Below, piece after piece: positions 44,453-46,116 of a stretch of 46,116 bases of DNA (its first letter is position 1; the number at the start of each line of letters is the position of its first letter). Location of the stretch: the IMG/VR virus record IMGVR_UViG_3300017783_000048, positions 1 to 46,116 of that record; one strand, 5' to 3'. Source of the stretch: a virus. The translations under genes and the position numbers were made by a program. The notes under the pieces were generated by a model. That model worked only from the letters and a program-made list of their open reading frames with translations. It did no database searches and was not told the DNA's origin.

Positions 44453-44476
44453 CTGTCTCTGAAACTCCACAGTGTT

Positions 44477-44505
44477 ATTATACAGCATCTCGGAGGTTTT
44501 GTCAA
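44477..44505 (-). promoter_or_regulatory. Exact-consensus sigma70 promoter
   Basis: Minus strand TTGACA (44500-44505), 17-base spacer, TATAAT (44477-44482), all twelve bases consensus. It precedes the 61-codon gene with a leader of about 18 bases containing GGAG. The bases just upstream, ACAAACCCC, are shared with the promoter at 45822. Confidence 0.88.
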
Positions 44506-44629
44506 GGGGTTTGTTACACATTTCGGATGCTTATCTGTGAGGGGTTGACATCTGATAGGAAGTTCGCTAAGAGTACAACAGGAGGAGACCTTAAGAGATA
44601 TAAAGAAGACAAAGTAGTTTATTTAATAG

Positions 44630-44661
44630 TTTTCCACAATTATGCGGAAATCTGTGGAAAA
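44630..44661. repeat. Inverted pair of TTTTCCACA (DnaA-box-like)
   Basis: TTTTCCACA at 44630-44638 and TGTGGAAAA at 44653-44661 form perfect nine-base arms around a 14-base spacer. The nonamer is one base from the E. coli DnaA box TTATCCACA and, as I remember, equals a form used for some cyanobacteria. It may be a hairpin or protein site; no T-run follows on either strand, so it is a weak terminator candidate. Confidence 0.5.
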
Positions 44662-44664
44662 GTG

Positions 44665-44877
44665 TTAATCACTGTTGTAGCGGTTGTTTTGCCTTTGTTT
44701 GATGATATAATCTCTAAAACTATTCCACAGGATAGAGATTACCTCTTTAGATGTATCTTTGATGTATTGTAGTTGTTGATTCAATGAGACTGTATTGTGA
44801 GGGGTAGATGAGTAAGTTGACCTGATTAAAGGGGAATTTTGCTCCTCTGGCAATTGGTTCTGGTTTGGGAGATTCAT
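44665..44877 (-). CDS. Possible small protein overlapping the 77-aa gene, up to 70 aa
   Basis: The frame from ATG at 44877 overlaps the 77-codon gene by 131 bases. The unique C-terminal half (LQYIKDTSKEVISILWNSFR, then DYIIKQRQNN) looks like genuine protein, with a helix and Trp, whereas the N-terminal half is less convincing. An internal non-ATG start may be used. If real, it is the last gene of this small-gene cluster; no family is recognised. Confidence 0.4.
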   Translation of the reverse strand: MNLPNQNQLPEEQNSPLIRSTYSSTPHNTVSLNQQLQYIKDTSKEVISILWNSFRDYIIKQRQNNRYNSD

Positions 44878-44980
44878 TAATACAGAGAGTTAAGTATTCA
44901 TTAGAGATGAAAGTAATAAAACCATAATGAGATTGGTAGTTAATAAACTGTCCTAGTTTGTAATTGTTTGGTGGTGTCAT
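44747..44980 (-). CDS. Small protein with SH3-like beta pattern, 77 aa
   Basis: The sequence (NYKLGQFINYQSHYGFITFI, then NEYLTLCINESPKP and RGAKFPFNQVNLLIYPSQY) has the alternation of a small beta-barrel: LGQFI, a G-F-I strand, Y-L-T-L-C strand and V-N-L-L-I-Y strand. No named family is given. The start overlaps the stop of the preceding gene by four bases (ATGA), so translational coupling is likely. Early-gene auxiliary function is a guess from the sigma70-driven neighbourhood. Confidence 0.65.
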   Translation of the reverse strand: MTPPNNYKLGQFINYQSHYGFITFISNEYLTLCINESPKPEPIARGAKFPFNQVNLLIYPSQYSLIESTTTIHQRYI

Positions 44981-45189
44981 TTGTGATCAAACTGTAATAG
45001 GATTTGTTGTAATTCTTGGTCCAGGTCATTACTTAGTTGTTGGAGATTGTTTTTAGTTTGTTGTTGTAAGTTATCAGTTAAGTGTAAGTGAGTACGAAGG
45101 GAATTGATGTCATTGATAGCATCTTCTAGGTGTTGGCAATGCTTATCTAATTCAATCAATTCGGACCATTCATAGAGGACATGATGCAC
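44977..45189 (-). CDS. Gln/Leu-rich helical protein, 70 aa (GTG start)
   Basis: The protein (MHHVLYEWSELIELDKHCQH, then DINSLRTHLHL and LQQLSNDLDQELQQILLQF) is almost wholly helical with coiled-coil heptads. The start is GTG at 45189, overlapping the stop of the 46-codon gene by one base (TAGTG); no clear ribosome site is seen, so start choice is uncertain. No family is recognised. Confidence 0.6.
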   Translation of the reverse strand: MHHVLYEWSELIELDKHCQHLEDAINDINSLRTHLHLTDNLQQQTKNNLQQLSNDLDQELQQILLQFDHK

Positions 45190-45329
45190 TAGGGTTTAAT
45201 ACAGATAGAGGGGTCTACTTTACAGAGTTGATCCATACGTTTGTTTTGAATGTTAGTGACTGTATCGATAGCATACATGCCAACTTGTATGCCAGTGAAG
45301 ATAACAATGAGGGAAAGGATTAATCTCAT
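45189..45329 (-). CDS. Small membrane or exported peptide, 46 aa
   Basis: Direct translation from ATG at 45329 gives MRLILSLIVIFTGIQVGMYA followed by a polar tail with two Cys (CKVDPSIC). Residues 2-20 are a hydrophobic segment after a positive charge, typical of a signal anchor or single-span membrane peptide. It packs between the 79- and 70-codon genes with a one-base overlap. Function is unknown; small phage membrane peptides can act in lysis or exclusion, but nothing here shows that. Confidence 0.6.
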   Translation of the reverse strand: MRLILSLIVIFTGIQVGMYAIDTVTNIQNKRMDQLCKVDPSICIKP

Positions 45330-45354
45330 AGTAGTTAGTTAGATAAGGGTTTGA

Positions 45355-45594
45355 TTACATGCCATTCATATACTCGTGTAACTCTTCATAGTATTGTTCT
45401 TCGGTGTCAAATTGACGACCATGAATAACACAAGGGAAAGTATGTTTTTGAAACATAGTGGAAGCGACTTGGCAGTCTTGCTTATCATAACCCATCTCGA
45501 TGAGGGTGTTAACGTAGGGATTGGAAGTAGTCATAGGTTTGTATAAAGAAAGGTTAGAGAGTTGTTGTAACGTATCGGAGAAGATATCAATCAT
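45355..45594 (-). CDS. Small protein, 79 aa
   Basis: No named family. The segment TLIEMGYDKQDCQVASTMFQ followed by KHTFPCVIHGRQFDTEEQYY and ELHEYMNGM combines a UBA-like helical stretch with a small Cys/His-containing part. The ATG overlaps the previous stop by four bases, supporting the start; Met21 is an alternative. It lies in a sigma70-driven operon from 45822. Confidence 0.66.
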   Translation of the reverse strand: MIDIFSDTLQQLSNLSLYKPMTTSNPYVNTLIEMGYDKQDCQVASTMFQKHTFPCVIHGRQFDTEEQYYEELHEYMNGM

Positions 45595-45815
45595 CCGCAG
45601 TTAGCATGATCAGAATCTGCTGCTTCGTTATAAACATCATAGAAGCAATCAAAGGCATCTAAATCACCTGCAAAAGAGTTGATTTGTGCCTGGTCACATA
45701 CCCAATCAAATGCCATATCTAAGTCGGCACCAGTTTCAATCACAAAGGATTGCAGACCTTGTAAAGCACCGATGAATTTGGAGTTGTTGAGAAGCATTGG
45801 ATTTGTTTTGTTCAT
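45591..45815 (-). CDS. Small acidic helical protein, 74 aa
   Basis: No named family. The sequence (KFIGALQGLQSFVIETGADL, then DMAFDWVCDQAQINSF and LDAFDCFYDVYNEAAD) is acidic and helix-rich. It is the first gene behind the sigma70-type promoter at 45822-45850. The ATG at 45815 is almost at the predicted transcription start, so translation may be leaderless, or Met7 at 45797 may be used. Confidence 0.68.
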   Translation of the reverse strand: MNKTNPMLLNNSKFIGALQGLQSFVIETGADLDMAFDWVCDQAQINSFAGDLDAFDCFYDVYNEAADSDHANCG

Positions 45816-45821
45816 GATTGT

Positions 45822-45850
45822 ATTATTGCAGATTTTGGGGTGATTTTCAA
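45822..45850 (-). promoter_or_regulatory. Sigma70-type promoter of the small-gene cluster
   Basis: Minus strand TTGAAA (45845-45850), 17-base spacer, AATAAT (45822-45827), five of six matches in each box. It directly precedes the ATG at 45815 and is flanked upstream by ACAAAACCCC, like the promoter at 44477. Confidence 0.7.
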
Positions 45851-45885
45851 GGGGTTTTGTGCCAGTTCCCCAACTGATTGTTTGA

Positions 45886-46116
45886 TCAGAGGTCTAGCAT
45901 CATTTCTTCCATCTCGGTTGCGTCGATGGCGTCATGATCCCATGCCACACCGTCACCAGTAGCACCAAGGAAGGAACCCACGCATCCATCCATCATGCAC
46001 CGTTGAAACTTACTCCATACGCTCTCGCCTGCCTCTGCATAGGTCACACAAGCGCGAGCAGTGTTGTAGAGGAATTCATCGTTTGCGATCCACAGGGAAG
46101 CGTTCCAGGTCTCGTA
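45886..46116 (-). CDS. Small protein, C-terminal 76 residues (partial, start outside window)
   Basis: The frame is open from the window edge to TGA at 45886. It reads YETWNASLWIANDEFLYNTA, then GESVWSKFQRCMMDGCVGSF and WDHDAIDATEMEEMMLDL. Proteins with a Y-x-(T/S)-W-N-x-(S/A)-L-W-I-x-N-D-E start are common in cyanophages and uncharacterised, as I remember. The N-terminus is missing, and no catalytic motif is evident in the part seen. Confidence 0.75.
   Translation of the reverse strand, partial: YETWNASLWIANDEFLYNTARACVTYAEAGESVWSKFQRCMMDGCVGSFLGATGDGVAWDHDAIDATEMEEMMLDL

Noticed and set aside
44452-44521. Extension of the 61-codon gene to 44521.
   Set aside because: An exact sigma70 promoter lies inside this stretch, so a transcript from it could not encode the longer form.
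44619-44626. ATTAAATA on the minus strand as a late promoter.
   Set aside because: It differs from the other late boxes, and the nearby gene already has an exact sigma70 promoter.
44527-44772. An 81-codon plus-strand frame with a possible membrane segment, TTGACA within it and AGGAGG at 44580.
   Set aside because: The TTGACA at 44545-44550 has only a poor -10 (TAAGAG), the AGGAGG has no nearby start codon, and the frame begins upstream of the putative promoter. All other genes are on the minus strand.
1-46116. CRISPR array, insertion sequence, integrase or attachment site.
   Set aside because: Repeats are protein-level or coding tandem repeats without uniform spacers; no transposase or integrase motif was seen.

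Overview
The window looks like the tail-baseplate region of a marine T4-like myovirus, most probably a cyanophage of Synechococcus or Prochlorococcus. The evidence is recognisable gp25, gp6 and gp8 baseplate-wedge homologues in T4 order, a PAAR spike-tip protein, a DUF4815-type giant structural protein, a fibre with a major-tropism-determinant N-terminus, and small proteins that resemble conserved cyanophage hypotheticals. The host is inferred; no photosynthesis or other host-type metabolic gene lies in the window. Every gene I can support is on the minus strand, so transcription runs from high to low coordinates. No gene-free stretch exceeds 300 bases.

Right end (46116 to about 43250): a cluster of very small ORFs with 1-4 base or slightly larger overlaps. 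It is served by four sigma70-type promoters, all with a 17-base spacer; two of them are exact TTGACA-N17-TATAAT. One exact promoter (43819-43847) has its -10 box inside a 27-base palindrome, next to a 10-base direct repeat. A 54-residue AbrB/SpoVT-like protein is encoded just downstream.

Middle (43259 to 37002): a coiled-coil miniprotein, a Cys-rich 941-residue virion protein, the PAAR spike tip, a 48-residue basic protein, gp25 and gp6. T4-late-like signals with the core TAAATA appear here and further on, several overlapping the stop codon of the preceding gene.

Giant gene (36998 to 16725): one uninterrupted 6757-codon reading frame between gp6 and gp8, the place of T4 gene 7. It is a mosaic of Gly-Tyr beta repeats, a YHYH-type domain, a propeller-like stretch, two LamG-like domains, a carbohydrate-binding-like jelly roll, tandem repeats and helical modules.

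Left part (16702 to 1): a 412-residue fibre-like protein ending in a cupredoxin-like domain, a 1419-residue protein with a cupredoxin-like domain and a split YHYH domain, gp8 with an inserted Gly-Tyr block, a 2675-residue DUF4815-type protein, two small coiled-coil proteins, a terminator, and the start of a further fibre gene that runs off the window.

Working together, these products should build the outer baseplate wedge (6-7-8-25), the spike tip and the peripheral fibres. The same few cassettes (Gly-Tyr repeats, FDG-ING modules, YHYH and cupredoxin folds) recur across otherwise unrelated proteins, which suggests that modules have been shuffled among adhesion and structural genes.
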